From Cytophagales bacterium (GTDB taxonomy: Bacteria > Bacteroidota > Bacteroidia > Cytophagales > Cytophagaceae), in NCBI GenBank assembly GCA_004294225.1, contig REBA01000011.1, positions 1 to 64,000 on the forward strand: DNA of 64,000 nt. The letters are read 5' to 3'. The translations under genes and the position numbers were made by a program. The notes under the pieces are model-generated. The model saw only the letters and a list, made by a program, of their open reading frames with translations. It made no database searches and was not told the DNA's origin. Of the stretch, positions 17,978-27,616 are shown one piece after another (the stretch's first letter is position 1; every line of letters begins with the position of its first letter).

Positions 17978-19753
17978 TTGGCTTCTGAAACAAAAAGTAA
18001 GAAAGTTTTTGATTTTCAAATTATCAAAAGACTTTTAAATTATACAAAACCGTATAGATTTAAGTTTTATGCATTAATAGGTATAATTATCCTAGCATCT
18101 ATTCTCGGCCCTCTTAAACCTTGGCTAATTCAGTATATAATAGATGTTCCTGTTAGAGAAGGTGATCGCATATTGCTTTTAAATGCCACTATTTTATTGT
18201 TAATATTATTGGTTTTGCATGCTATACTTCAATACTACAGTACATTTTTGGCAGGTTGGATCGGGCAACACATTATAAAAGATTTAAGGGTAAAGCTTTT
18301 CAAACATTTACTCCAAATGAGGTTGAAATTTTTTGATCAAAATGCAATTGGTAGATTAATTACTAGAAATGTGTCTGACATTGAGACATTGGCTGATGTA
18401 TTTAGTGAAGGAATGGCTGCTATTGCTGGTGATATTCTTCAAATAACAGTAATATTAGGTTTTATGCTATACACCAATTGGAAACTAACTTTGGTAAGTC
18501 TTAGCATGTTTCCTTTAATGCTTGTGGCTACGTATATTTTTAAGGAAAAAATAAAAACCTCATTCAATGATGTTAGGATTGCTGTAGCAAATTTAAATAC
18601 CTTTGTTCAAGAACATATTTCAGGAATGAATATCGTTCAGATATTTAACAGTGAAGAAAGAGAATATCAGAAATTTGTACAAATTAATAAAGAGCATCGC
18701 ACTGCAAATTTGAAATCTGTACTTTATTACTCGATATATTTTCCAGTAGCAGAAATTATAGCAGCGATGGGAACTGGTCTTCTGGTTTGGTATGGGTGTA
18801 CACAGGCAATTGATAATGTAAATCTGCTTCCCTCTGAAGTTACTGTAGGTACCATAATATCTTTTGTGATGTATTTAGCTATGTTTTTTCGCCCAATCAG
18901 AATGATTGCAGATCGGTTTAATACTTTGCAAATGGGAATTGTAAGTACAGGAAGAGTATTAGATTTATTAGACAATCAAGAAGATATAATGAATGAAGGG
19001 AATTATCAGCAATCAATAAATGGTGAGGTGAAATTTGACAAAGTTTGGTTTGCTTATAATGGGGAAGATTTTGTACTCAAAGATATATCCTTTGATGTTC
19101 CTAAAGGACAAATGCTAGCAATAGTAGGAGCAACAGGAGCAGGAAAATCATCTATAGTTAATTTGTTAAATAGATTTTATGAAATCAATAAAGGTAGTAT
19201 TAAAGTAGATGGTGTTGATGTGAAAGACTTTCAATTGCATTCATTAAGGAATGGAATAGGAGTGGTGCTTCAAGATGTATTTCTGTTTTCAGACACAATT
19301 TTTAATAATATTACTTTATATCATCCAGAAATAAGTGAATCAAAAGTATGGGAAACAGCTGAATTGGTAGGTGCTAGAGCATTTATAGAAAGACTTCCGG
19401 GAGGGCTACATTATAATGTAATGGAACGAGGGAATACGCTTTCAGTGGGGCAAAGGCAATTAATTTCTTTTATTCGTGCTATTGTATTTGACCCTAAAAT
19501 TATCGTCTTAGATGAAGCTACTTCTTCAGTGGATTCAGAAACAGAAAATATGATTCAAAATGCTATAGAATTCTTAATGAAAGGTAGAACTAGTATTGTA
19601 ATTGCTCATCGACTTTCTACAATCCAGAAAGCAGATAAAATACTGGTAATGGAAAAAGGCGAAATTATTGAAACTGGTACACATGAAGAATTATTATCCA
19701 AAAAAGGATACTATTTCGATTTGGTGAATGTTCAATTCAAATCTAATTTTTAA
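17978..19753 (+). CDS. ABC exporter, fused permease and ATPase (MsbA-like)
   Basis: Half-transporter of 591 residues that works as a homodimer in the inner membrane; relatives flip lipid A or export lipids and drugs. The N-terminal ABC transmembrane domain (about 20-320, six helices, with FFDQNAIGRLITR near 130) is followed by the nucleotide-binding domain: Walker A GATGAGKSS at about 383, signature LSVGQRQL at about 487, Walker B IIVLDEATSSVD at about 508 and H-loop AHRLST. The only usable start is TTG at 17978: an in-frame stop lies 15 bp upstream and no ATG occurs before the first transmembrane helix. The substrate is not evident from the context. Confidence 0.93.
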   Translation: MASETKSKKVFDFQIIKRLLNYTKPYRFKFYALIGIIILASILGPLKPWLIQYIIDVPVREGDRILLLNATILLLILLVLHAILQYYSTFLAGWIGQHIIKDLRVKLFKHLLQMRLKFFDQNAIGRLITRNVSDIETLADVFSEGMAAIAGDILQITVILGFMLYTNWKLTLVSLSMFPLMLVATYIFKEKIKTSFNDVRIAVANLNTFVQEHISGMNIVQIFNSEEREYQKFVQINKEHRTANLKSVLYYSIYFPVAEIIAAMGTGLLVWYGCTQAIDNVNLLPSEVTVGTIISFVMYLAMFFRPIRMIADRFNTLQMGIVSTGRVLDLLDNQEDIMNEGNYQQSINGEVKFDKVWFAYNGEDFVLKDISFDVPKGQMLAIVGATGAGKSSIVNLLNRFYEINKGSIKVDGVDVKDFQLHSLRNGIGVVLQDVFLFSDTIFNNITLYHPEISESKVWETAELVGARAFIERLPGGLHYNVMERGNTLSVGQRQLISFIRAIVFDPKIIVLDEATSSVDSETENMIQNAIEFLMKGRTSIVIAHRLSTIQKADKILVMEKGEIIETGTHEELLSKKGYYFDLVNVQFKSNF

Positions 19754-19845
19754 AGATTATTAGATTGTAAATAAATATTTTTCTAAATTTTTGTAATTCT
19801 TTATTAATTAATTTAATATTGATATTGTTTTAAATAAAAATAGAT

Positions 19846-21528
19846 ATGATTTTCAAATATGTACCAAGCAAAGCGTTTATCTATTGCTTAGAAACTTTAC
19901 TGTTTACCTCTGTATTGCTAAGCTCATGCATTAAAAAAGAAAAATTTGATACCATAGAAGTTGATGATCTCAAGCAAGGTTGGGGTTTGCCAATTATAGA
20001 TTCTGAATTGTCATTAAAAGATATTGTCGGAGCACTTGAAGACCCCGAAGGCATTATTGAAAATAAAGACAGCTCTTATACTTTTAGTTATCAAGATTCT
20101 TTGTTTGTTTCGAAAACAGCAGAAGAGTTATTTAAGCTTAAGGATGAGAATACCTCTATATCACTTGTGCTTCCATCACCTGTACCTCCTAGCATTCCAG
20201 CTGGGCAAGAAGTAAACAATACTATTACAGGGAGTATTCCTGTGAACTTAGCTGATGGTGCTCAGTTGAAGTCCATTTTATTTAAATCAGGACAAATGAC
20301 TTCTGTATTTTCCTCTTCATTACGTCATTCTGTGGTAGTAACAATATCGATTCCTAATTTAAAGAAAAATAATCTGCCTTATCAACATACTTTTACTACT
20401 TCTTTTAATGGAGGTTCTAGTACAATAGCTCCTCCCAACAATATAGACTTAAATGGTTATAATCTAGACTTGACAAATGGCGGTATAACCACTAACACTA
20501 TTGGATATACTGTTAGTTTTAAAATTACTGGCTCTGGGCAAAGTGTATCTTCTACTGATAAACTTGATTTTAAACTTTCATTTGCAAATTTGAAGTTCAA
20601 AAACATGATAGGTAACCTAGCGTCTTCTGCATCATTAGAAACCTATGTTGGAAATACTGGAATAAGAATCTTTGACAATACTATAGAAGGAAATGTGTTT
20701 TTTGAAAGAGCTACTGTTACTATTAAGTCTGAGAATTCCTTTGGAATTCCTATGAGAATAAACATAGCGGACATGAAGGTTAGAACTACTGATAATAGAA
20801 GTATATTACTTACTACCACTGCTCAAAATCTTGTATTAAGCAATGGTAATGGTGTAGCTACAATTTCTTCACCTTCTATTTCCGAAATTGGAACAAGTAA
20901 AATAACAACATCAGTTATTGATGCCTCAAACTCAAATATTAAAACAGTTATTAATCCTGCTCCCAATGAGTTAGATTATTTATTTACCCCACAATTTACT
21001 GGAGGAAGCGATCAATTTGTAACCGACCAAAGTAAATTAGAGGTTACTGTAAGAGTAGATATTCCTATTTTTGGTATCCTTGAAAAGTACACATTGGGAG
21101 ATACTTTAGGTATTGACAAGTTTCCAAAACGCTCTGACGATAACTTTGTCTTAGACAGTGTGCAGTTTGTATTCAAAACCACTAATTCTCTTCCTGTAGA
21201 TACTTATACACAGCTCTATTTTGTAGATGCCCAAAATAAGATAATAGATTCTTTATTAACTAATCCTAATGAATTTATTAAAAGACCAGTGATAAACTCT
21301 GCTGGAAAAGCTATACAAGCCACAGAGCAGACCACCTATGTGAGAATGGCAGGATCAAGGTATGATAAGATTATGGGAAGTGCTGATAAACTATACATAT
21401 TTTCTAGGATTCTTACCTCAAAAGACGACAAAGGTGTGCAACAAAATATACAATTGTTTTCCTACAATAAACTTAGAATTGAAATATGTGCATTTGCTTC
21501 AGGTAAAGCAATCATAGATCCTAAATAA
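19846..21528 (+). CDS. Uncharacterised lipoprotein, possible envelope partner of DUF5723/OmpA
   Basis: Secreted lipoprotein with a lipobox ending LLSSC (Cys 28) after a hydrophobic segment, so it should be lipid-anchored in the outer membrane or periplasm. The remaining 530 residues are beta-rich with many Thr/Ser/Asn and no motif I recognise; DDLKQGWGLPIIDSELSLKD just after the anchor may be a short conserved block. It is the first of three closely spaced plus-strand genes: 37 bp to the DUF5723 gene and 15 bp from there to the OmpA gene. Joint function in the outer membrane is inferred from this arrangement only. Confidence 0.75.
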   Translation: MIFKYVPSKAFIYCLETLLFTSVLLSSCIKKEKFDTIEVDDLKQGWGLPIIDSELSLKDIVGALEDPEGIIENKDSSYTFSYQDSLFVSKTAEELFKLKDENTSISLVLPSPVPPSIPAGQEVNNTITGSIPVNLADGAQLKSILFKSGQMTSVFSSSLRHSVVVTISIPNLKKNNLPYQHTFTTSFNGGSSTIAPPNNIDLNGYNLDLTNGGITTNTIGYTVSFKITGSGQSVSSTDKLDFKLSFANLKFKNMIGNLASSASLETYVGNTGIRIFDNTIEGNVFFERATVTIKSENSFGIPMRINIADMKVRTTDNRSILLTTTAQNLVLSNGNGVATISSPSISEIGTSKITTSVIDASNSNIKTVINPAPNELDYLFTPQFTGGSDQFVTDQSKLEVTVRVDIPIFGILEKYTLGDTLGIDKFPKRSDDNFVLDSVQFVFKTTNSLPVDTYTQLYFVDAQNKIIDSLLTNPNEFIKRPVINSAGKAIQATEQTTYVRMAGSRYDKIMGSADKLYIFSRILTSKDDKGVQQNIQLFSYNKLRIEICAFASGKAIIDPK

Positions 21529-21565
21529 ATCTCAATCCTCAATTAAGAAATATAATATCAACTAA

Positions 21566-22981
21566 ATGAAAAAAATTATACTTTTTGCCTGTGCATTTAT
21601 AGCCTTGCATAAGGGTTTTTCCCAAAATGAACTTACTTTTCCTTTGATGGAAAATGTGCTTCAATCTTCTTATATTAATCCTGCTCACGTTCCAGAACAT
21701 AAAGTGAGTATAGGTTTGCCAGGTATTTCCTCTCTTTACCTTGGAGCTACCAATACTGGATTCACTTTTAATGAAATTACCTCAAAAATTGAAGGAGGTA
21801 GGAGAATCAATATCAATGATATTCCAGGTTTGCTTAAAAAAGAAAATTACCTATTCACAGCACTTAATACCGACTTGTTTTCAATAAGAGTAAAAGTCCG
21901 TCATTTCTTTTGGTCATTTAATATCACCGAGAAATTTACTAGCCGTATTTCCTACCCTAAGGATTTGATGACACTTGCAATAAATGGAAATCAATCATTT
22001 ATAGGTAATGAGATAAGTTTTGCAAATGCAGGGATGAACGTATCGCATTTTAGAGAATATGGTCTGGGAATAGTAAAACAACACAAAAAACTTGTTTATG
22101 GTGTTAGATTAAAATATTTACAAGGACTCTCTGATATTTATTTTAAAACAAAAGACTTATCTCTAAAGACAGCAACAGAGCAAGAAAACTACGCTTTAGA
22201 AGTTAGTTCAGATGCTACAGTATTTACTTCTGGCCTTCCTACTGGTGATGAAGGCGATGGATTTGTAAGGTCTTACATGACCAATACTAAAAATCCAGGA
22301 ATGGGAATAGATTTAGGATTTACTTATAAATTATCAAGAAAAATTATTGTTTCTGGTGCTATCAATAACATTGGTTTTATAGCTTGGAGAGATAAAATCA
22401 GAAATTATAATGTTAAAGGGGGGTCTAAATTTAAAGGTGCCGACTTAGGAAGAGAGCTATTGCAAAACAAAGATTCTGCTGATGCTTGGGAAGACACTGG
22501 AGAGAAATATTTAGATAGCTTAGAAAATTCTTTTAAATACACAGAGAATGCTGAAAAATATACCACTTCCTTGATTCCTCAATTATACTTGACTGGTAAG
22601 TATATGTTTTCCCATAAAACACACTTAGCACTTACTTTTTATTTAGAAAAATATATTGCCTTTAGACCTGCATTGAGTTTAGCCTTATACCAAGAAGTGG
22701 GTAGATGGTTAAATGTAGTAGGGAGCTATTCTTTACAATATGGTCAGTTTAATAACATTGGATTAGGTGTTGTAATAAAACCACCAGCGATTCCATTGCA
22801 ATTTTACCTGTGTGGTGACCAATTGATTAACAAGTACACTACTCCTGAAAATAATTTTATACCAATGCCATTAGATAGCAAAGCATTTAACATAAGACTT
22901 GGTATGAATATCGTTTTCGGGAGCGTAAAATTACATGATAAGCAACCTTATCCTCATAAAAAAATCAATATTTTTGAATAA
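21566..22981 (+). CDS. DUF5723 family outer-membrane protein
   Basis: Protein of 471 residues with a signal peptide (MKKIILFACAFIALHKGFSQ) and the start of the mature region typical of DUF5723 (LQSSYINPAHVPEHKVSIGLPG). The body has alternating beta strands and aromatic girdles like an outer-membrane beta-barrel of the FadL/PorV kind. The function of DUF5723 is unknown. It lies between a lipoprotein gene and an OmpA-family gene in one apparent operon. Confidence 0.82.
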   Translation: MKKIILFACAFIALHKGFSQNELTFPLMENVLQSSYINPAHVPEHKVSIGLPGISSLYLGATNTGFTFNEITSKIEGGRRININDIPGLLKKENYLFTALNTDLFSIRVKVRHFFWSFNITEKFTSRISYPKDLMTLAINGNQSFIGNEISFANAGMNVSHFREYGLGIVKQHKKLVYGVRLKYLQGLSDIYFKTKDLSLKTATEQENYALEVSSDATVFTSGLPTGDEGDGFVRSYMTNTKNPGMGIDLGFTYKLSRKIIVSGAINNIGFIAWRDKIRNYNVKGGSKFKGADLGRELLQNKDSADAWEDTGEKYLDSLENSFKYTENAEKYTTSLIPQLYLTGKYMFSHKTHLALTFYLEKYIAFRPALSLALYQEVGRWLNVVGSYSLQYGQFNNIGLGVVIKPPAIPLQFYLCGDQLINKYTTPENNFIPMPLDSKAFNIRLGMNIVFGSVKLHDKQPYPHKKINIFE

Positions 22982-22996
22982 TTCTCATTATTAGAT

Positions 22997-25129
22997 ATGT
23001 ACAATAAATTATTTAGTATTACTATTTTGTTAGGTTTCCTATCCACTATGTTGTTTGGACAATCTAACTTTTTACCCAAAAATTTGGGAGCAAATATCAA
23101 TTCCCCAGATTACGCCGAAATCAATCCTGTTATTACTGCCGATGGTAAAACATTGTATTTCATAAGAGTTTCGCACCCAGAAAATAGTCACGACCCTGAC
23201 GATCATCTTGGACCACACGATAGTCAAGATGTGTGGTATAGTGAATTGCAAACCAATGGAACATGGGGAGTAGCAAAGAGATTAGACAATATTAATCTCT
23301 CTATCTATAATGCTATACTATCTATTTCTGATGATGGTAAGCTTATACTTATAAATGGGATATATGACAAAAAAGGTCGTTGGTTAAAAAGGGGCTTATC
23401 GGTGTGCACTAAAGAAGGTAGTGTTTGGGGTGCACCAACAAAGCTTAACGTACCAAAATTCTCAAGAAAAAACAAAGGTAAAGCAAGTAATTCCTCAATG
23501 TCTGGAGATGGTAAAGTGATATTTATGAGCTATACACATAGATATAATGGGAAAAGAAAAAATATTTATGTAAGTATCAACAATTCTGGAGAATGGAGTA
23601 AACCTGTAAAACTTCCTAAGTTAATTAATGCAGCTAAGTCAAGTGAAGAAACTCCTTATTACAATCCTATAGAGCAAAAGCTATATTTTTCAAGTAATAA
23701 ATTAGCTGGTTCTGGAAGAGCAAAAAGGTTCGAATATGATGTATTTGTATCAAAAAAATTAGATAATAGTTTTCTAAATTGGTCAGAACCTAAAAAATTA
23801 TCAGACACAATCAATACTCCTTATTGGGATTCTTACTATAAAATGAATTCTAAAGGAAGCTGGGCTTATTTTGCTTCAAACAGAGATTCTAAAGGGGTTA
23901 GTGAGCCAGATATTTTTAGAGTTAAGATATTCGAGGAAAATCCATTTATAATCATTAAGGGCTTTGTTAAGGATAAAAATAAAAATCAAAATATTGATTT
24001 TAAGAAATATCCTTATAAAATAATGTCTAATGGTAAAGTTTTAGATTCAATAAAAATTAATCCTGATTCAGGTAATTTTATTATCAAACTTCCATTGGGA
24101 GCAGATTATATATTGGCAGCCGATGCGAAAAACCATAAATCAATTGCTGATACTATTAAAGCAAAATCGCTTGTCGAATACACAGAGCTGAATAAAAATC
24201 TCTTTGTAGAACCAGTTCCATATGTATTGGTACAAGGTAAAATTCTTAATAGAAGTACAATGTCTCCATTACCTAGTAACTTGGAATATAAGGTAATGAA
24301 TGACAATATGGTAGTTCCTCTTGAAACAATAGATTATCAAACTGGAGATTACAAAATGAAATTAGAGTTTGGAAAAAAATACTTGATTAGCGTAAAAGCA
24401 GATAAATTTATTCCAGAAAATGCCCTTGTTGATTTAACAAATGTAGATGAATACAAAGAAATTAATAAAGATTTATTTGTACAAAAGCTAATTGTTCCTG
24501 AGCCTAATGTCGCAATAATTTCAGGAAAGGTAATCGACAAAAAAACAGGACTCCCGATTTCTCCGAATGTTACTTGGTCGGTAAATGCAAATGATGTTCC
24601 TGTGAACGAGATTAACATAGACAACCTAACTGGCACTTACAAAATGAAAGTTCCATTAGGAAAAATATATGTTATCAATGCATTAGCAGATGGCTATTAT
24701 CCTGTATATGAAATGATTGATTTGAACACAGCGGGAGCACCAAAATCTGTTACTAAAGATTTAGTTATTGCTCCAGTAGAAGTGGGTATTTCAATAAAAA
24801 TTAATAATATCTTCTTCGAGACTGGAAAATCATTACTTAAAAAAGAATCATTCCCAGAGTTAGAGCGATTAGTTAAATTTTTAGTATCTAGTCCTTCGGT
24901 AAAGGTTGAAATAGATGGTCATACCGATAACGTTGGAAAACCAGCAGCTAATTTAAAACTTTCTCAAAGTAGAGCAGAATCTGTTGTGAGTTATTTGTTA
25001 GATCATGGAGTTGCTCCCGATCGCCTAGTAGCAAAAGGTTTTGGAATGACCAAGCCCGTTGCGACCAATAAAACTAAATTAGGTAAAAGTTTAAATAGAA
25101 GAGTAGAGTTTACCATTCTTTCTAAATAA
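22997..25129 (+). CDS. OmpA-family protein with beta-propeller and three regulatory-like repeats (PorE-like)
   Basis: Envelope protein of 710 residues. After a signal peptide (1-21) comes a PD40/WD40-like propeller region (about 35-305; repeated DG-K-LYF / SSN-L type strands). Three tandem domains of about 90 residues follow (316-407, 408-500, 504-595), each ending in a KDL(F/V)...P motif and resembling carboxypeptidase-regulatory-like beta-sandwiches. The C-terminal OmpA domain (about 600-710) has DGHTDNVG and RAESVVSYL, which bind peptidoglycan. Propeller, beta-sandwich and OmpA in this order recall the T9SS component PorE, but the N-terminal TPR region of PorE is missing, so this is a relative, not a confirmed PorE. 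A strong terminator follows. Confidence 0.88.
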   Translation: MYNKLFSITILLGFLSTMLFGQSNFLPKNLGANINSPDYAEINPVITADGKTLYFIRVSHPENSHDPDDHLGPHDSQDVWYSELQTNGTWGVAKRLDNINLSIYNAILSISDDGKLILINGIYDKKGRWLKRGLSVCTKEGSVWGAPTKLNVPKFSRKNKGKASNSSMSGDGKVIFMSYTHRYNGKRKNIYVSINNSGEWSKPVKLPKLINAAKSSEETPYYNPIEQKLYFSSNKLAGSGRAKRFEYDVFVSKKLDNSFLNWSEPKKLSDTINTPYWDSYYKMNSKGSWAYFASNRDSKGVSEPDIFRVKIFEENPFIIIKGFVKDKNKNQNIDFKKYPYKIMSNGKVLDSIKINPDSGNFIIKLPLGADYILAADAKNHKSIADTIKAKSLVEYTELNKNLFVEPVPYVLVQGKILNRSTMSPLPSNLEYKVMNDNMVVPLETIDYQTGDYKMKLEFGKKYLISVKADKFIPENALVDLTNVDEYKEINKDLFVQKLIVPEPNVAIISGKVIDKKTGLPISPNVTWSVNANDVPVNEINIDNLTGTYKMKVPLGKIYVINALADGYYPVYEMIDLNTAGAPKSVTKDLVIAPVEVGISIKINNIFFETGKSLLKKESFPELERLVKFLVSSPSVKVEIDGHTDNVGKPAANLKLSQSRAESVVSYLLDHGVAPDRLVAKGFGMTKPVATNKTKLGKSLNRRVEFTILSK

Positions 25130-25140
25130 TACTTGATTGA

Positions 25141-25193
25141 TACAAAATAAAAAAGCGAGGTAAATTATGTTTACCTCGCTTTTTTATTTTGTA
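25141..25193. terminator. Bidirectional terminator, perfect 24-bp stem
   Basis: A perfect inverted repeat of 24 bp with a 5-nt loop (TTATG). The core is GCGAGGTAAA/TTTACCTCGC flanked by A- and T-runs on each side, so it can act in both directions. It lies between the convergent OmpA gene (stop at 25129) and oxidoreductase gene (stop at 25199). Confidence 0.92.
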
Positions 25194-25198
25194 TTGGT

Positions 25199-26218
25199 TT
25201 ATTTATTGCTAGATGCGTATATTTTTTCGATTATTTCTACAACTTTTTCACCTTCTTCCGGACTAGCTGTAATCGGTGTTTGATGAAGTAAATGATCTAT
25301 TACGTTTTGAATTACATATTCATGGTTTGCGGCACTTCCTTTGTAAAATCCATAATCATTAGCAGGTAGGATAGGGCTAAGTTCAGGCATAATATAATCT
25401 TGAATATGACAATATTGAACTTCATTCATATATTGACCAGCTACACAAACACAACCTTTGCTGCCAACAATATGAATGCTGCTTACAAAGTTTTTTTCCC
25501 AACTTGTAGTTGCAAAATTGAAACTGCAGCTTCCTCCATTGATAAAATCAAATGTAGCAATTCCGCTATCTTCAAATTCTATACTAGTTCCATGATTGAA
25601 ATTCATTATTCTAGAACTAATATTAGTGATGTCTCCGAATAACCAATAAATGGTATCTACATAATGACTGAATTGTGTAAACAAGGTACCTCCATCTAGC
25701 AATTTCTTACCACGCCAATCACTAGAATTATAATATCTATTATCTCTATTCCAAAAACAATTGACCACAACTAGATTAATGTCCCCTAATTTATGCTCAC
25801 TAATGAGCTCTTTTAGCCAAACTGAAATTGGGCTGTAACGATTTTGCATTACACAAAAAATTTCTTTTTTATGTTTTTTAGTAGCTTCAATCATAGCACT
25901 GCTGTCTTTTTTAGACAGAGACATTGGTTTCTCACAGACTACATGATAACCAGATTCTAAGCATTGAATAGATTGAATAGCATGTAATCCATTAGGAGTA
26001 CAAATATTGATAACATCTACTGCTAGGCTAGAGTTTAAAAAATCTTCTAATGAGTTATAAAAAGGAACATGGAATTGCTCGATCAGATTGTATTCTAGGT
26101 CTTGATTTGAATCAATAATAGCTACCAATTCAGCTAAATTATTATTTTTTATTACACTACAGTGTCGTTTGCCTATATGTCCTGCTCCTAAAACAGCAAA
26201 ACGGATTGGGATACCCAT
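25199..26218 (-). CDS. Gfo/Idh/MocA family NAD-dependent oxidoreductase (WlbA/WbpB-like)
   Basis: Sugar dehydrogenase with an N-terminal Rossmann domain (FAVLGAGHIGKRH, residues 7-19) and the conserved EKPMSLS block carrying the catalytic-region lysine. The C-terminal half holds the dimer/substrate sheet. It lies 38 bp downstream of a DegT-type aminotransferase gene. In Pseudomonas and Bordetella the analogous pair (WbpB-WbpE, WlbA-WlbC) oxidises the 3-OH of UDP-GlcNAc uronic acid and then transaminates it toward a 2,3-diacetamido sugar. That assignment here is an inference from the pair; the acetyltransferase and UDP-GlcNAc dehydrogenase are not nearby. Confidence 0.85.
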   Translation of the reverse strand: MGIPIRFAVLGAGHIGKRHCSVIKNNNLAELVAIIDSNQDLEYNLIEQFHVPFYNSLEDFLNSSLAVDVINICTPNGLHAIQSIQCLESGYHVVCEKPMSLSKKDSSAMIEATKKHKKEIFCVMQNRYSPISVWLKELISEHKLGDINLVVVNCFWNRDNRYYNSSDWRGKKLLDGGTLFTQFSHYVDTIYWLFGDITNISSRIMNFNHGTSIEFEDSGIATFDFINGGSCSFNFATTSWEKNFVSSIHIVGSKGCVCVAGQYMNEVQYCHIQDYIMPELSPILPANDYGFYKGSAANHEYVIQNVIDHLLHQTPITASPEEGEKVVEIIEKIYASSNK

Positions 26219-26256
26219 ATTGAATAATTAAATCTTGATTAGATTCAGCAGAAATT

Positions 26257-27390
26257 TTATTTGCTAAATATTTCCAAACCTAACAATAGATTTTTACAAA
26301 TAAAAGCAATCTGCTCTTCATCTAGTTCAGGATGCATAGGCAATGATAGGACATGCTTTGACAAATATTCAGCATTCGGAGTTGCACTTGTTTTATATTT
26401 GTTGTAGGCATGGTGAGAAGACAAGGTAGATGGATAATAAATCATACTTGGGATATTATGTTCAAACAAATGATTTTTTATTTGGTCTCTGAATGGAATT
26501 TGAATGGTATATTGATTGTAGGTGTGAGGGCTAGAATTATTGTGTTGAGGAAGAACTATGTTTTTGTTGTTAGCAGAAGCAAGAATACTATTGTAGCGTT
26601 GAGCTACAGCTTTTCTTTGCTCAATATAACTGCTAAAATATTTAAATTTAACATTTAGAATAGCAGCTTGAAGATTATCTAATCTAGAATTGATGCCTAT
26701 TTCTTGATAATTATATTTTACAATTGAACCATGATTAGCCAATATTTTGATTTTACTAGCAATAGCATCGTCATTACAAAATACTGCACCTCCATCGCCC
26801 ATTGCCCCTAAATTCTTTGTCGGGAAAAAAGAGGTAGTGCCAATATGCCCCAGGGTTCCTGCATATCTAGGTTTATTGTCTATATCTATAAATTGTGCAC
26901 CTAGACTTTGTGCAACATCTTCAATCACCCAAAGATGATGTTTTTCAGCAATCTCTAGAATTCCTTTCATGTCTGCTGATTGACCAAATAAGTGAACAAC
27001 AACGATTGCTTTGGTTTTAGAACTTATGTTTTCTAAAATACTTTCTGGTGAAATATTATAGGTAGTTTCAGATACATCAGCAAAAATTGGTTTATAGCCT
27101 AATAGGGCTACTACTTCTGCAGGAGCCACAAAGGTAAAATTTGGAACAATTATTTCAGCGTCTTTAGGAAGATTTAGAGCCATAATTGCTAATTGTAAGG
27201 CATCTGTTCCATTTGCGCAGGACATTACATTGTTTATTCCTAAAAAACTTGCTAAGTTTTCATTCAATAGATTTACTTGTTCCCCCCCAATAAAAGAAGA
27301 ATTGAGAATACAATTGTTAATTGCTTCTTCTATTTCTGTTTTAATTTTAAGATGCTGACTGTATAAGTCAACCATTTGGATGGGCTTCAA
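26257..27390 (-). CDS. DegT/DnrJ/EryC1/StrS sugar aminotransferase (WbpE-like)
   Basis: PLP-dependent aminotransferase for nucleotide-linked keto sugars. Visible are the cofactor-phosphate region CANGTDALQLA, the PLP-ring contact EDVAQSLGA, and the Schiff-base lysine in FFPTKNLGAMGDGG. The 377 residues are full length. The start is ambiguous: TTG at 27390 gives MKPIQMVDLYSQ, and the extra KPIQ before MVDL is usual for the family; the first ATG is five codons later (27375). It is the first gene of the two-gene unit with the Gfo/Idh/MocA oxidoreductase, so the product is probably an amino sugar for a surface glycan. Confidence 0.88.
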   Translation of the reverse strand: MKPIQMVDLYSQHLKIKTEIEEAINNCILNSSFIGGEQVNLLNENLASFLGINNVMSCANGTDALQLAIMALNLPKDAEIIVPNFTFVAPAEVVALLGYKPIFADVSETTYNISPESILENISSKTKAIVVVHLFGQSADMKGILEIAEKHHLWVIEDVAQSLGAQFIDIDNKPRYAGTLGHIGTTSFFPTKNLGAMGDGGAVFCNDDAIASKIKILANHGSIVKYNYQEIGINSRLDNLQAAILNVKFKYFSSYIEQRKAVAQRYNSILASANNKNIVLPQHNNSSPHTYNQYTIQIPFRDQIKNHLFEHNIPSMIYYPSTLSSHHAYNKYKTSATPNAEYLSKHVLSLPMHPELDEEQIAFICKNLLLGLEIFSK

Positions 27391-27616
27391 ATTGGGAATT
27401 ACGGTGACTTTAAATCTAATTAACCGAAACGCAAGTTTGGTAATTAAACAATTCTATCAAAGGTTTAGTAAAATAATTTCAATAGAAATCTTGTAAAATT
27501 TATAATAGATAAAAAAACAGATTAAAATTAAAGCCAAATAATAAGAATTCATTCATTTTTTTATTAAAATTGTTCTTTAATTCCGTTTGGAAGATGTTTA
27601 ATTAATTGAATTAAGT

